Source: Methanomassiliicoccaceae archaeon UBA370
Lineage (GTDB): Archaea; Thermoplasmatota; Thermoplasmata; Methanomassiliicoccales; Methanomethylophilaceae
Reading direction: 5' to 3'
Assembly (NCBI GenBank): GCA_002505345.1
Contig: DAUY01000002.1
Span: forward strand, 124,001 to 188,000
Length of the DNA: 64,000 nucleotides
The translations under genes and the position numbers were made by a program. This document shows, in pieces, positions 32,880 through 41,193 of the stretch (position 1 is its first letter; every line of letters begins with the position of its first letter). The notes under the pieces are model-generated. The model was given only the letters and a program-made list of their open reading frames with translations. It did not search any database and was not told the origin of the DNA.

Positions 32880-33872
32880 TCACGCACGGAATATGTGGTA
32901 ATATCTTGTAAGAGAACCGTGGACCCTTTGCGGGAACAACTTCTCTAGTTTCATCTCCGAAGTGTCCATCTCATGGGGCAATACCACCCCCGCAGATCCA
33001 CCGGGACGCAGGACGCGGGATATGGAAATAAAAGATCTGGCATATATGCGGTCAATGTCCTCGCCTCCAGTTTTTGTCGAACGTCCGTAGGGAGGATCGG
33101 TGGCAACCGCATCTATATCAGACCAGTGCTGGGATATTTCTCCGATGTCCATGACCCCGGTGCCGTGCAGCCTGAGCCCATAGAAATCCATGTTCTCTTC
33201 CGTTCCTGCCACCATCTGCGGGTCGAAGTCGGAGACAATGGCTTTCATACCCATCTCAGCAGCCTCGATGGCTATCCCCCCGGTTCCGCAGAAGGGGTCA
33301 AGAACGGTCCCCCCACGCTTTACCCCGGTCAGGTTAATTAGCGCTCTGGCATATTTAGGGTGCAATGAGATCGGGGAGAAGAACGGCCTCTCCCCCACTT
33401 TCCTTTTTTCGAAGAGGTCGGCCTCTGTCCTGTATTCTTCAATGAAAAGGTGCACCCGGTCGCTCATCAGCATCTTTACGACTATGTCCGGGTGCTTCAG
33501 GTCCACGCTGTTCTTCTTGGAGAACAAGGCACCCACTTCTCTGACGAGTTTCTGCGAATCGACATCCTCCATCATTCCTTTGAATCTTTTCGCCTTTACC
33601 GCGAAGCTGCCGAAGGGAAGGTCGAAGGGAGCGAGGTCCGAGATTTTTTCAGGGTCGAAAGACCCAATATATCGTCCGATTCCGTGGGTAAGTGCCAGTC
33701 TGCCGGCAATAAAAGGTATGCTTTCCGGCGGCACGGCGAGTGCGACATAGCCAGGTCCCGATACGTAGACGATGCAGTCGCCGTCGGACTCGGCGAGCGA
33801 GCAGCTGACCGCTTCTGCCCTGGGCATTTCTCCGAGCTCGCCCGAAAGTTCAAAAAAATAAATGGGGTTCAC
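32880..33872 (-). CDS. tRNA (guanine-10-N2)-dimethyltransferase (THUMP-methylase)
   Basis: The 330-residue protein has an N-terminal THUMP-like RNA-binding domain (about residues 1-160). A Rossmann methyltransferase follows with VLDPFCGTGGIAIEAAEMG for SAM and the N2-guanine catalytic motif TDPPYGRST. The pre-methylase segment RPFFSPISLHPKYARALINL is typical of the archaeal Trm-G10 (TIGR01177) family. The start is GTG at 33872, just after the radA stop region. It is probably transcribed with the lipid genes downstream, although the link is only positional. Confidence 0.9.
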   Translation of the reverse strand: MNPIYFFELSGELGEMPRAEAVSCSLAESDGDCIVYVSGPGYVALAVPPESIPFIAGRLALTHGIGRYIGSFDPEKISDLAPFDLPFGSFAVKAKRFKGMMEDVDSQKLVREVGALFSKKNSVDLKHPDIVVKMLMSDRVHLFIEEYRTEADLFEKRKVGERPFFSPISLHPKYARALINLTGVKRGGTVLDPFCGTGGIAIEAAEMGMKAIVSDFDPQMVAGTEENMDFYGLRLHGTGVMDIGEISQHWSDIDAVATDPPYGRSTKTGGEDIDRIYARSFISISRVLRPGGSAGVVLPHEMDTSEMKLEKLFPQRVHGSLTRYYHIFRA

Positions 33873-33888
33873 TGGAACCCCATTGGTT

Positions 33889-34830
33889 TCAGTCCTTAAT
33901 ACCGTCTTCGGTGACCATGAAGACCGCCTCCCCCTCAGGAAGGTTCGGCGAATCGATCAGCCTGGCTATCCTCTTTCCGGCTTTACCTTTGCGAAGATAT
34001 ATGCGGAAAGTGGCCGTGTGTCCGACGATGTTGCCTCCGATGGGTCTGGTCGGGTCTCCGAAGAACGCATCCGGCTTCGAGGAGACCTGGTTGGTGACCG
34101 CTATCACGGCATTATTCACGGTCGAAAAGTTCAGCAGGTCATGCATGTGCCTGTTGAGGATCTGCTGCCTTTCCGCAAGCGTTCCCCTGCCGATATATTC
34201 GGCCCTGAAATGCGATGTAAGGGAATCCACTATCAGAAGTCTGACCTTCAGTTCCTTTGCCAGCTCGAGGGCCTTCCCGACAAGGAGTACCTGGTGCTGG
34301 GAGTTGAACGCTCTAGCAACATGAATTCTCTTGAGTGTCGCTTCGGGGTCGAGGCCCAGATATGTGGACATCTGTATGATCCTCTCAGGCCTGAAGGTGT
34401 TCTCCGAATCGATGATGATGACATCCGAATCCAGACCGCCCATCTCTTCCGGCATGGTGGCGTTCACAGCAAGCTGGAAGCAAAGCTGTGACTTGCAGCT
34501 CCCGAACTCGCCGAAAAATTCTACGATGGACTGGCTTTCGAGTCCTCCTCCCATAAGCTCGTCAAGGGCCTTGGAGCCTGTCGTCAGCTTGGTTACAAGC
34601 TTGCGTCTTTCAAGTATCTCGTCTCCTGTTTCGAACCCACCGATGTCTGCGCAAAGCTTTGCGCCCTCGATGATGTCTGCCGCCTTTTTCTCTCCGATCT
34701 CGCAGAGTTCCGCAAGTTCTTTGGGAGGGGCAACAGCAATGGCCATCAGATCCGTGTATCCTGCTTCGCGGAGTTTTTCTGAAATGGCTGGTCCTACTCC
34801 TGGTATGTCTTCTAGAGTTTTGGTGACCAT
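33889..34830 (-). CDS. radA: RadA recombinase with Cys in the Walker A motif
   Basis: RadA is the archaeal Rad51/RecA recombinase. The 313-residue product has an N-terminal helix-hairpin-helix domain ([20 protein letters not shown]), a polymerisation linker and the ATPase core. The core has [16 protein letters not shown] (Walker B), the L2-region [14 protein letters not shown] and a conserved C terminus. The Walker A motif reads GEFGSCKS, residues 107-114, where the family consensus is GEFGSGKT. The Gly before Lys is Cys112. The ATG at 34830 is chosen with GGAGAGAT upstream. Everything else indicates a functional RadA rather than RadB. Confidence 0.95.
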   Translation of the reverse strand: MVTKTLEDIPGVGPAISEKLREAGYTDLMAIAVAPPKELAELCEIGEKKAADIIEGAKLCADIGGFETGDEILERRKLVTKLTTGSKALDELMGGGLESQSIVEFFGEFGSCKSQLCFQLAVNATMPEEMGGLDSDVIIIDSENTFRPERIIQMSTYLGLDPEATLKRIHVARAFNSQHQVLLVGKALELAKELKVRLLIVDSLTSHFRAEYIGRGTLAERQQILNRHMHDLLNFSTVNNAVIAVTNQVSSKPDAFFGDPTRPIGGNIVGHTATFRIYLRKGKAGKRIARLIDSPNLPEGEAVFMVTEDGIKD

Positions 34831-34861
34831 TGGTATCTCTCCGACACTCAAACAGAGCGTC

Positions 34862-34871
34862 GATATTTAAC
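34862..34871 (-). promoter_or_regulatory. TATA box of radA
   Basis: Read on the minus strand, TTAAATATCG lies about 32-41 bases before the radA ATG at 34830, a standard archaeal promoter position. Confidence 0.5.
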
Positions 34872-34911
34872 CCGAAGCGTGAGGGGTCACCGATTTTTCC
34901 GAAAATGACAC

Positions 34912-34928
34912 TATAAATCTTTATATCT
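34912..34928 (+). promoter_or_regulatory. TATA box of the small membrane protein gene at 34950
   Basis: TATAAATCTTTATATCT lies 22-38 bases before the ATG at 34950. No ribosome binding site is seen, so the message may be leaderless. Confidence 0.45.
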
Positions 34929-34949
34929 AAGTTCCAGGATTAACACGGG

Positions 34950-35315
34950 ATGGCAAAGAAGAAACGGAGAATAAAGGAGGAGCCCGAAGAAACATACGAG
35001 TTCACTCCAACCGAGTTCGACGAGAAGGAGTTCATTCTCAAAGAACTATTCAACACCAAGGTGTTCTTTGTAGTCATTATGCTTTCCCTGCTTGCCGGTG
35101 TGATATGGGCTTTCACATACACGCTTGGCACACACATGTGGCTGGTAGGTCTCCTTGTATGCATACTTCTGATAGTATTCATGAAGAGGCTGCTGGCACT
35201 TTTCAAGGTGAGGGTCGAGATGATCGACGGTAAAAGCATGTTCGCCAATTACGCCATGTACTTCCTGCTCGCGCTGGGGATAACTATTCTGTTGATCAAC
35301 GCACCGTTCTATTGA
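34950..35315 (+). CDS. Small membrane protein of unknown function
   Basis: The 121-residue product has a charged cytoplasmic N terminus (MAKKKRRIKEEPEE and on). Three membrane helices follow, at about residues 40-60, 65-85 and 100-118, with a short loop FKVRVEMIDGKSMFANYA between the second and third. I do not recognise a named family. It is conserved-looking (good codon use, strong TATA box) and sits between radA and the convergent CCA-adding enzyme gene, one base from the latter's stop. Confidence 0.65.
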   Translation: MAKKKRRIKEEPEETYEFTPTEFDEKEFILKELFNTKVFFVVIMLSLLAGVIWAFTYTLGTHMWLVGLLVCILLIVFMKRLLALFKVRVEMIDGKSMFANYAMYFLLALGITILLINAPFY

Positions 35316-35316
35316 A

Positions 35317-36642
35317 TCAGTTCTCCCAGCTCATCTTAGGGTCGAGAAGTTCTGTCAGCAGGTCCGCAGGGGTGCAGCGTATGGAATCCTCATGGTCCCT
35401 AATAGCCATGGTGTCAGGGTCCAGCTCCCTCCCGATCCCCGCTATCGCCGCCTCCTCGGAAAGCATCTCCTTTGCAGAGAAATACATCCTCTCGGCGATA
35501 ACGTTCCAGCCGCCGTCCTCAATGAACGGCTCTCCGTATTCGTTGCTCTTCCATTTCTTAAGAAAAGAATCGGCGTTCGAGACTCCAACCGGCGGACCAA
35601 CATGTTTGAAGGTCTTTGAAAGCAGGTCGCGTTCGAGCTCGAAGACTATCCTCATCTCGTAGGCGTCCATCTCGTGTACCGCCCTCAGGACAGTGAAATC
35701 GAACTCGTTCATCTTCCTGGCCAAGGCGTACTGGGTCTTCCAGAGCTGGGAATATAGGTTGTCCTCGACGACGTTCGGTCTCTTGAAAACGACGGTCAAA
35801 ATGCGAGAGCCGTGGTGTTCGGCCTTGGCCCTGAGCTCTCCCTGTGACATCGTCGGACGGTCGACAGGGAAAAAGAATCTCCAGTCCGGAGCCTGAAGAT
35901 ACGCTCTCGAGGCTACTATGAACAGCGACATGGTGTCCAGATGAACGGCCGAGGCCACATTCCTCCTTGGATCGACGGGATCGTAGACGGTCATCGGGGC
36001 GACCGAAACGGGCCCTCTGCCCTCGATCTCGATGACGGTGCCCTCCCTCCACTCGGACGCCGCCTCCAGAACCTTCCTGAAACTGCCATACTTGATGACC
36101 AGGAGCTCGCACAGATATCCCGAGAAACCGCGGGTGTTGGGCTCCGCTCCGTATGCGGCTATTCCCTTCATGAATTTCTTCAGCAGCCTCACGTCGTCTT
36201 TCTGCTCGGAACGGAGATGGGATCGCACATACTCCGTATGGAACGGCGTGCGGTCAACCGAGGACTGCAGCTTCTTGGTGTTCTCAAGAAGATAACACGG
36301 GACCATGTCCACGTCCAGTCCCATGAACTTTCCGCGGGTGTACGGATGCTCGGAATACATGCGAGTTCCGTGAAGAAGGTCCTCTCCTGCCTTCAGCCCT
36401 TCGTTCTCAAGTGTTTCGCGTGAGACTTCGGGAGGGAACAAGAGAAATATGTCGAGGTCCGGATCGGAGAGGAACGTATCCTTTGCATAAGAGCCGACAA
36501 ACCTGACCTCTGTGGCCGCAAGGCCGTTTTCTTGGATGTATGCCTCGGCCTTCTCCTTCAGGTTCTTCGCCGCATCGGATATGCGTTCGATCTCCTGTTG
36601 CTTTGGCTTGATCTTTTCCAATACTTCCGACTCTACGCTCAT
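35317..36642 (-). CDS. cca: CCA-adding enzyme (archaeal class I tRNA nucleotidyltransferase)
   Basis: This enzyme adds or repairs the 3' CCA of tRNAs, needed here because at least two tRNA genes in the window lack encoded CCA. The 441-residue product has the class I nucleotidyltransferase motif VGSYAKDTFLSDPDLDIFLLF with the two catalytic Asp, then YTRGKFMGLDVDMVPCY with the third. A palm/neck segment GFSGYLCELLVIKYG and the archaeal C-terminal domain follow. ATG 36642 is preferred. ATG 36660 in the same frame is possible. No other gene is coupled to it. Confidence 0.93.
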   Translation of the reverse strand: MSVESEVLEKIKPKQQEIERISDAAKNLKEKAEAYIQENGLAATEVRFVGSYAKDTFLSDPDLDIFLLFPPEVSRETLENEGLKAGEDLLHGTRMYSEHPYTRGKFMGLDVDMVPCYLLENTKKLQSSVDRTPFHTEYVRSHLRSEQKDDVRLLKKFMKGIAAYGAEPNTRGFSGYLCELLVIKYGSFRKVLEAASEWREGTVIEIEGRGPVSVAPMTVYDPVDPRRNVASAVHLDTMSLFIVASRAYLQAPDWRFFFPVDRPTMSQGELRAKAEHHGSRILTVVFKRPNVVEDNLYSQLWKTQYALARKMNEFDFTVLRAVHEMDAYEMRIVFELERDLLSKTFKHVGPPVGVSNADSFLKKWKSNEYGEPFIEDGGWNVIAERMYFSAKEMLSEEAAIAGIGRELDPDTMAIRDHEDSIRCTPADLLTELLDPKMSWEN

Positions 36643-36755
36643 TGACCCGGAAATCGGCATCCCACGTTTAAGGATGTCCCCGATTCCTGCAGTCGCTTCC
36701 CCGTATTTGCATTCATTTTGCCAAAACATTATAACCTGATAATCATCGTAAGGTC

Positions 36756-38087
36756 GTGTACTGTCCGCAATGCGGTTCCGTGAACGATGAGAATACAAGC
36801 TTCTGCACCAGTTGCGGCACTTTTATCAGCAGCGGCCCTGCCCCGTCGCGTCCCCCAAAGGCCGGCGGCAAGGCGAACGGGAATGCAGTCATCGCGATAT
36901 TCGCCATCATCGCTGTTCTCTCCGCGGGAATCGTGGGATTTGCAGTTTGGACCTCTCCCGATGGAAATCCGTTTGCCGCCGACGAGTACATCCTATACGC
37001 CGACGGCGACGTCGGTTCGGGCTACATATCCATTATTTCCGACTCTTCGGACACGGATCCATCCGACGGGTCGTGCAGCATCGTCCTCACGATGAACGCT
37101 AAAACACTGGGCACCTACAGCTGGGGCATAAGGTGCCTCGACGCCCCCCTTTACGTCTACGACGGTGTCGATACATACGAATATACGGGCCACAGCATGC
37201 CCGAGGGGGCGGTCCTGGGGGATGGCGGAAAAACCCTTGCCTGCACCCTTGAACCCGGACATTACTCTGTGACCGTCGAGGTAAACGGAAAGACCTACTC
37301 CGGAACATTCGTTCTCCAGGGAGAGGTGGTCAGGAGCTATTCCTGGACTTTCGACCCTACGTATTCGGACAATACATCATCATCCGTAACGTTCGATCTC
37401 GAATTCATCTTCCAGTACGGCGATTGTTTAGCGGCGGCCGAATACACCGGTGCGCGCGGAATCAGCGAAGTTCAGGATATCGAAGACCTCATAATACCGT
37501 TCGTTTCGGAGAACGAAGCGATCACCGAGCTGGAAAATCAGTTGAGGACACTGTACTATGAAGAGACCGGGTTAACGCCCGCATCGGGAAACTACGATTA
37601 CGCCTCGTACCTCCTTGCCTTCGTCCAGGAGGAGTTCAGTTATCCGACCGCGGAATCAGACGGCGAAGATTGGGGACCAGACGAGCTGCTTTATGGCAAA
37701 AGCGAGTACTGGGCGTTCCCTACGGAGACGATAATGCAGGGTGCGGGGGACTGCGAAGACACATCTTTCCTGTGCGCCATGCTGTTCAAGGCGGCCGGTT
37801 ACGACGCGGCCGTGGCCCTGCTGCCGGGGCACGCGATGGCCGGCGTCGAGCTCACTGCGGACCCGTACTCCTACCATACTGCCAGCTACCTCGGCGAATA
37901 CGAAATATATCAGACGCTGACCGTCGGCGGGGTTTCGACCACATACTACGGCTGCGAGACAACCACCGACTCTCAGTACCACATGGGTTACACCAGCGTC
38001 GAATACAACTACGACCCGCTCACAGATTATATGGATACCTATAGGGTCGGCATTCCCACCGGTATGAACGGATTTTATCCCATATGA
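36756..38087 (+). CDS. Zinc-ribbon, membrane-anchored protein with an extracellular transglutaminase-like domain
   Basis: The 443-residue protein has four parts. A cytoplasmic zinc ribbon (CPQC and CTSC in the first 25 residues) is followed by a Lys/Gly/Pro linker. A membrane helix comes at about residues 44-66, and then a large outer region. The last contains a beta-rich domain of about 150 residues and a transglutaminase-like cysteine-protease fold with GAGDCEDTSFLCAMLFKAAGYD (Cys) and LPGHAMAGVEL (His). The start is GTG at 36756, the only start keeping the first Cys pair. It may cut, crosslink or bind cell-surface proteins. The partner is unknown. It is monocistronic. Confidence 0.8.
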   Translation: MYCPQCGSVNDENTSFCTSCGTFISSGPAPSRPPKAGGKANGNAVIAIFAIIAVLSAGIVGFAVWTSPDGNPFAADEYILYADGDVGSGYISIISDSSDTDPSDGSCSIVLTMNAKTLGTYSWGIRCLDAPLYVYDGVDTYEYTGHSMPEGAVLGDGGKTLACTLEPGHYSVTVEVNGKTYSGTFVLQGEVVRSYSWTFDPTYSDNTSSSVTFDLEFIFQYGDCLAAAEYTGARGISEVQDIEDLIIPFVSENEAITELENQLRTLYYEETGLTPASGNYDYASYLLAFVQEEFSYPTAESDGEDWGPDELLYGKSEYWAFPTETIMQGAGDCEDTSFLCAMLFKAAGYDAAVALLPGHAMAGVELTADPYSYHTASYLGEYEIYQTLTVGGVSTTYYGCETTTDSQYHMGYTSVEYNYDPLTDYMDTYRVGIPTGMNGFYPI

Positions 38088-38921
38088 TCACGGGGAGCTG
38101 TCCGGGATCCATTCTTCTTCGTAGACCCGGGCCTCGTGGAACACGATATCTTCGCCCACGTCCATGACCGTCCTGTCGCGCAGGGCGATGGTAGTTACGC
38201 CTGTGGCCTTCTCTGTCTTCTCCGCCTGTTGCTCCGGACCTGTCCTGATCATCACTATCCCCAGGTGAATGAAAAGGGCGACTTCGGGCCTGACCCTCTC
38301 GATGAAGGATATGGCCTGGTCGGTGCACAGGTGGCCTTTGATGCGCATGTCGTCGGGCGCTGTAACAGGAAGGATCAGCACCCTTGACCCGACATACTGA
38401 TCCGCAATCTCCAGCGTATATTCGGTGTCGCTTACGTATGAGATTATGCCGTCGGGAGTGTGAAACCTGAATCCTATGTTGGTGGGGTCGCTGTGAAGGG
38501 ACCGGCATATCTCGGTTTTGATGCCCTCGATCTCGACAACGTCTCCCGGTGATAGGACGGTGCAGTCCTTTGCGATCCTCTGATGATATCCTGAAATGCA
38601 AGGCCCCAGCTCATTCTGGCCTTTCAGCACGGTAACGCTTCCGTAGATGTGCCCTCTCTTCTTCCATCCCCCGAAAGCGCAACCTTCGATCACAGATTCG
38701 GCATCCGCGTAGTGGTCGGGATGGGCATGGGAGATTATCACCGAATCCGTGCGTGTCAGATCGTATCTGATATTGCGCATCTGAGTCAATGCCCCGGGCC
38801 CCGGGTCTACATGGATTATGTCCTCGCCCCTCATTATGAGGAAACCTCCGGTGCACCGGGTCTGGTACATCGTAGTATGCCGACCGCCCCCGGTCCCCAA
38901 AAAAATAATGCGAGTCGACAT
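38088..38921 (-). CDS. Metallo-beta-lactamase fold hydrolase
   Basis: The 277-residue product has the MBL zinc signatures: the N-terminal strand IIFLGTGGGRHTTMYQTR, the metal motif SHAHPDHYAD, a central His in SLHSDP and a later Asp in YVSDTEY. Another His lies in IKGHLC or FIHLG. It looks like the phosphodiesterase/RNase Z-like branch, since it has a long insertion (GWKKRGHIYGSVTV), but lacks features that would define tRNase Z. The substrate is not known. It converges with the transglutaminase gene, sharing a boundary with no gap. Confidence 0.8.
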   Translation of the reverse strand: MSTRIIFLGTGGGRHTTMYQTRCTGGFLIMRGEDIIHVDPGPGALTQMRNIRYDLTRTDSVIISHAHPDHYADAESVIEGCAFGGWKKRGHIYGSVTVLKGQNELGPCISGYHQRIAKDCTVLSPGDVVEIEGIKTEICRSLHSDPTNIGFRFHTPDGIISYVSDTEYTLEIADQYVGSRVLILPVTAPDDMRIKGHLCTDQAISFIERVRPEVALFIHLGIVMIRTGPEQQAEKTEKATGVTTIALRDRTVMDVGEDIVFHEARVYEEEWIPDSSP

Positions 38922-39001
38922 GTCCCGGGTTATGTCTTATGAATATATCCGTTTTTTGAAAACCGGAAAATGTTAAAGTCGAATAGAAGGTTACAACTTA
39001 C

Positions 39002-40291
39002 ATGATAACTGTTTTTCGCGGCGGATGGGTTGTTACCCAGAATCGTGACAGGGACGTATTCAGGGGAGATGTGGCCGTCGAAGACGAGAAGATAATATAC
39101 GTCGGGCCGAAGTTCGAGGGCTCCGCAGACCGGGAGGTCGACGCCTCAGGCGACGTAGTAATGCCCGGGATGGTAAACACCCATACGCATGTCGCGATGT
39201 CCGTGATGAAAGGTTCTCTGGACGACCTCCTATTCCCAGACTTTCTGAATGCCAGCTTCAGGATAGATGCCGACAGGACGGACGGAGATATCGATGTGGG
39301 AGCAAAGCTGGGGTGCATGGAGATGATCCGGGGGGGCACCACGACCTTCATGGACCTCTACTATTCGGAGGACGTCATAGCCAAGGCCGTCCGCGAGGCG
39401 GGGATACGGGGAGTACTCTGCTGGTGCGTGCTGGATGAAGACAAGACCACGCAGTCGGGAAATCCTCTGAAGAATTGTGCCAGATTTTGCAGTACTCATA
39501 AGGATATCAGAAAAATAGTGCCGGGAGTGGGGCTTCAGGGAGTGTACGCCTGCAACGAGGAGACATGCATCGGGGCGAAGGAGCTTTCCGACAGAGAAAA
39601 GCTTCCGATGAACTTCCACCTGTCGGAGACCAGAGGCGAAGTCAACGAGCACCGCAGATCTACCGGAAAGAGGCCCGGCGAATGGCTCGCCGACCTGGGA
39701 GTACTGGGACACAGAGGGGTCGCGGCGCACTCCGCATGGCTGACCATGAACGAGGTCAGGCTCATGGGACAGGCAGGCCTTTCGGTATCCACGTGCCCCG
39801 TTTCTAACATGAAGTTGGCGACCGGGGGAGTGGCCCCGATACCGGAGTTCTGCTCCAGCGGAGTCAACGTATCCATCGGGACCGACGGTAACACAACCAA
39901 TAACTCTTTGGACATGTTCTCGGAAATGAAGACGCTGGGACTTCTTCAGAAGTCCAGCAGATGGGACGCCAGGGTCGCCAAGGCGCAGGAGCTGATCGAC
40001 TTCGCCACCATAAACGGTGCCAAGGCGGTGGGGATGGAAGACAGAATAGGCTCTCTGGAGCCCGGCAAATACGCCGATATAATAGTTCTCGACGGCAAGG
40101 ACCCCAATATGAGGCCGCTTCTTCCCGAGAACATAATCGGGAACATCGCGTACTCGGCATCTTGCCTAAATGTGAAACATACGATGTGCCAGGGAGATCT
40201 GGTGATGGAAGACCGGGACATAAAGACACTGGATAAGGACTCCGTCCTGGCCGAGTCCGAAGAGGTATGGAGGCAACTGTGCCTGAGATGA
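39002..40291 (+). CDS. dadD: 5'-deoxyadenosine / S-adenosylhomocysteine / methylthioadenosine deaminase
   Basis: This amidohydrolase deaminates adenosine by-products of SAM chemistry to their inosine forms. The 429-residue product has MPGMVNTHTHVAMSVMKG (metal His pair), the SAH/MTA-deaminase features FPDFLNASF and GGTTTFMDLYY, NFHLSETRGE with catalytic His and Glu, VAAHSAWLT and the metal Asp in SIGTDGNTTNNSLD. DadD enzymes of methanogens prefer 5'-deoxyadenosine but also use SAH and MTA, so the exact substrate is open. Together with MtnA and the class II aldolase at 15.5-17.1 kb it suits recycling of radical-SAM by-products. It overlaps the PHP gene start by four bases. Confidence 0.9.
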   Translation: MITVFRGGWVVTQNRDRDVFRGDVAVEDEKIIYVGPKFEGSADREVDASGDVVMPGMVNTHTHVAMSVMKGSLDDLLFPDFLNASFRIDADRTDGDIDVGAKLGCMEMIRGGTTTFMDLYYSEDVIAKAVREAGIRGVLCWCVLDEDKTTQSGNPLKNCARFCSTHKDIRKIVPGVGLQGVYACNEETCIGAKELSDREKLPMNFHLSETRGEVNEHRRSTGKRPGEWLADLGVLGHRGVAAHSAWLTMNEVRLMGQAGLSVSTCPVSNMKLATGGVAPIPEFCSSGVNVSIGTDGNTTNNSLDMFSEMKTLGLLQKSSRWDARVAKAQELIDFATINGAKAVGMEDRIGSLEPGKYADIIVLDGKDPNMRPLLPENIIGNIAYSASCLNVKHTMCQGDLVMEDRDIKTLDKDSVLAESEEVWRQLCLR

Positions 40292-41193
40292 CCCAGAGTA
40301 TAATATTCGAAAGGCCTGACATGGCTTCGATCGCTGCTTCCGGGATGATGTGCGCGGACATGCATTTCCATACTCATTATTCGGACAGCTATACACGGAC
40401 CGAGGACGTCATACGGCTCGCCTTGAGAAAAGGAGCGGGAGTCGCAATAACGGACCACAATCAGATAGGCGGGGTGCTGGATGCGGTGGAAATGAAGAGC
40501 GAAGCCCTGATCGTACCTGGAATGGAGGTTAGCACCTCCGACGGCCCTCACATTCTGACTTATTTCTATTCGTGGAGGGACCTGAAATCTTTCTGGGACA
40601 ATAACATAAAGGACAACATAAGATAGTGCCAGTGGATAGCTTTGAGGAACATGCCGACCTCAAGGCTTCTGGACATTCTTGAGAACGAGAACTGCATCGT
40701 ATCGGCAGCCCACCCCATGGGATACCTGGGTTCGAACAAAGGGTTGGAGGTGTGCATCAGGAAGGACTACATCCCCGTCTCGGAGGCCAAGAGGCTCGAC
40801 GCATTCGAGGTCATAAGCGGAGGGATCTCCCGCAAGTCTAACATCGCCGCATGCGAATCCGCCTCCAGGTACGGCCTGGGGGTAACCGGGGGGACGGACG
40901 GACATCTCCTGAGAGAACTGGGAAACATAGTGACAGTATCAGACTCTTCCGACCTGGACGGGTTTTTGGACAGCATCGCGAAAAAGAAAAGCGGCGTCAT
41001 AGGAAAAGAGAAATCTCTCACGACCAAGGCGTTGATGGGACTGACCTCGCTAACGGAGTTCTGCAGGCACACCCCTTCCGTAGGTTTCGTACAGCTGGAA
41101 CAGACCATGATGAACATCAAAAGGCATCGCAGGCCTCCGGAGGACAACGACGTCAGAGCTGACCGGCGGCAAGCCTGCAAAAGGCGATCTTGA
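40288..41193 (+). CDS. PHP-domain phosphoesterase interrupted by an in-frame TAG (candidate pyrrolysine protein)
   Basis: PHP proteins are metal-dependent phosphoesterases. The frame from ATG 40288, overlapping the deaminase stop as ATGA, holds all PHP metal motifs in order: ADMHFHTHYSD, AITDHNQ, VPGMEVS, then after the TAG AAHPMG and GGTDGH. TAG at 40624-40626 falls between the third and fourth motif, and the same frame stays open on both sides. The full product is 301 residues with the amber at residue 113. Each half alone would lack half of the metal site. This argues for decoding of TAG rather than termination. The last about 35 residues overlap the convergent cardiolipin synthase gene by 41 bases. 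Confidence 0.8.

Noticed and set aside
40624..40654. Treating the PHP region as two separate genes or a pseudogene
   Set aside because: Both parts share one frame, each has half of the metal ligands and no frameshift is needed. Decoding of TAG explains it best, although a nonsense mutation cannot be excluded from sequence alone.
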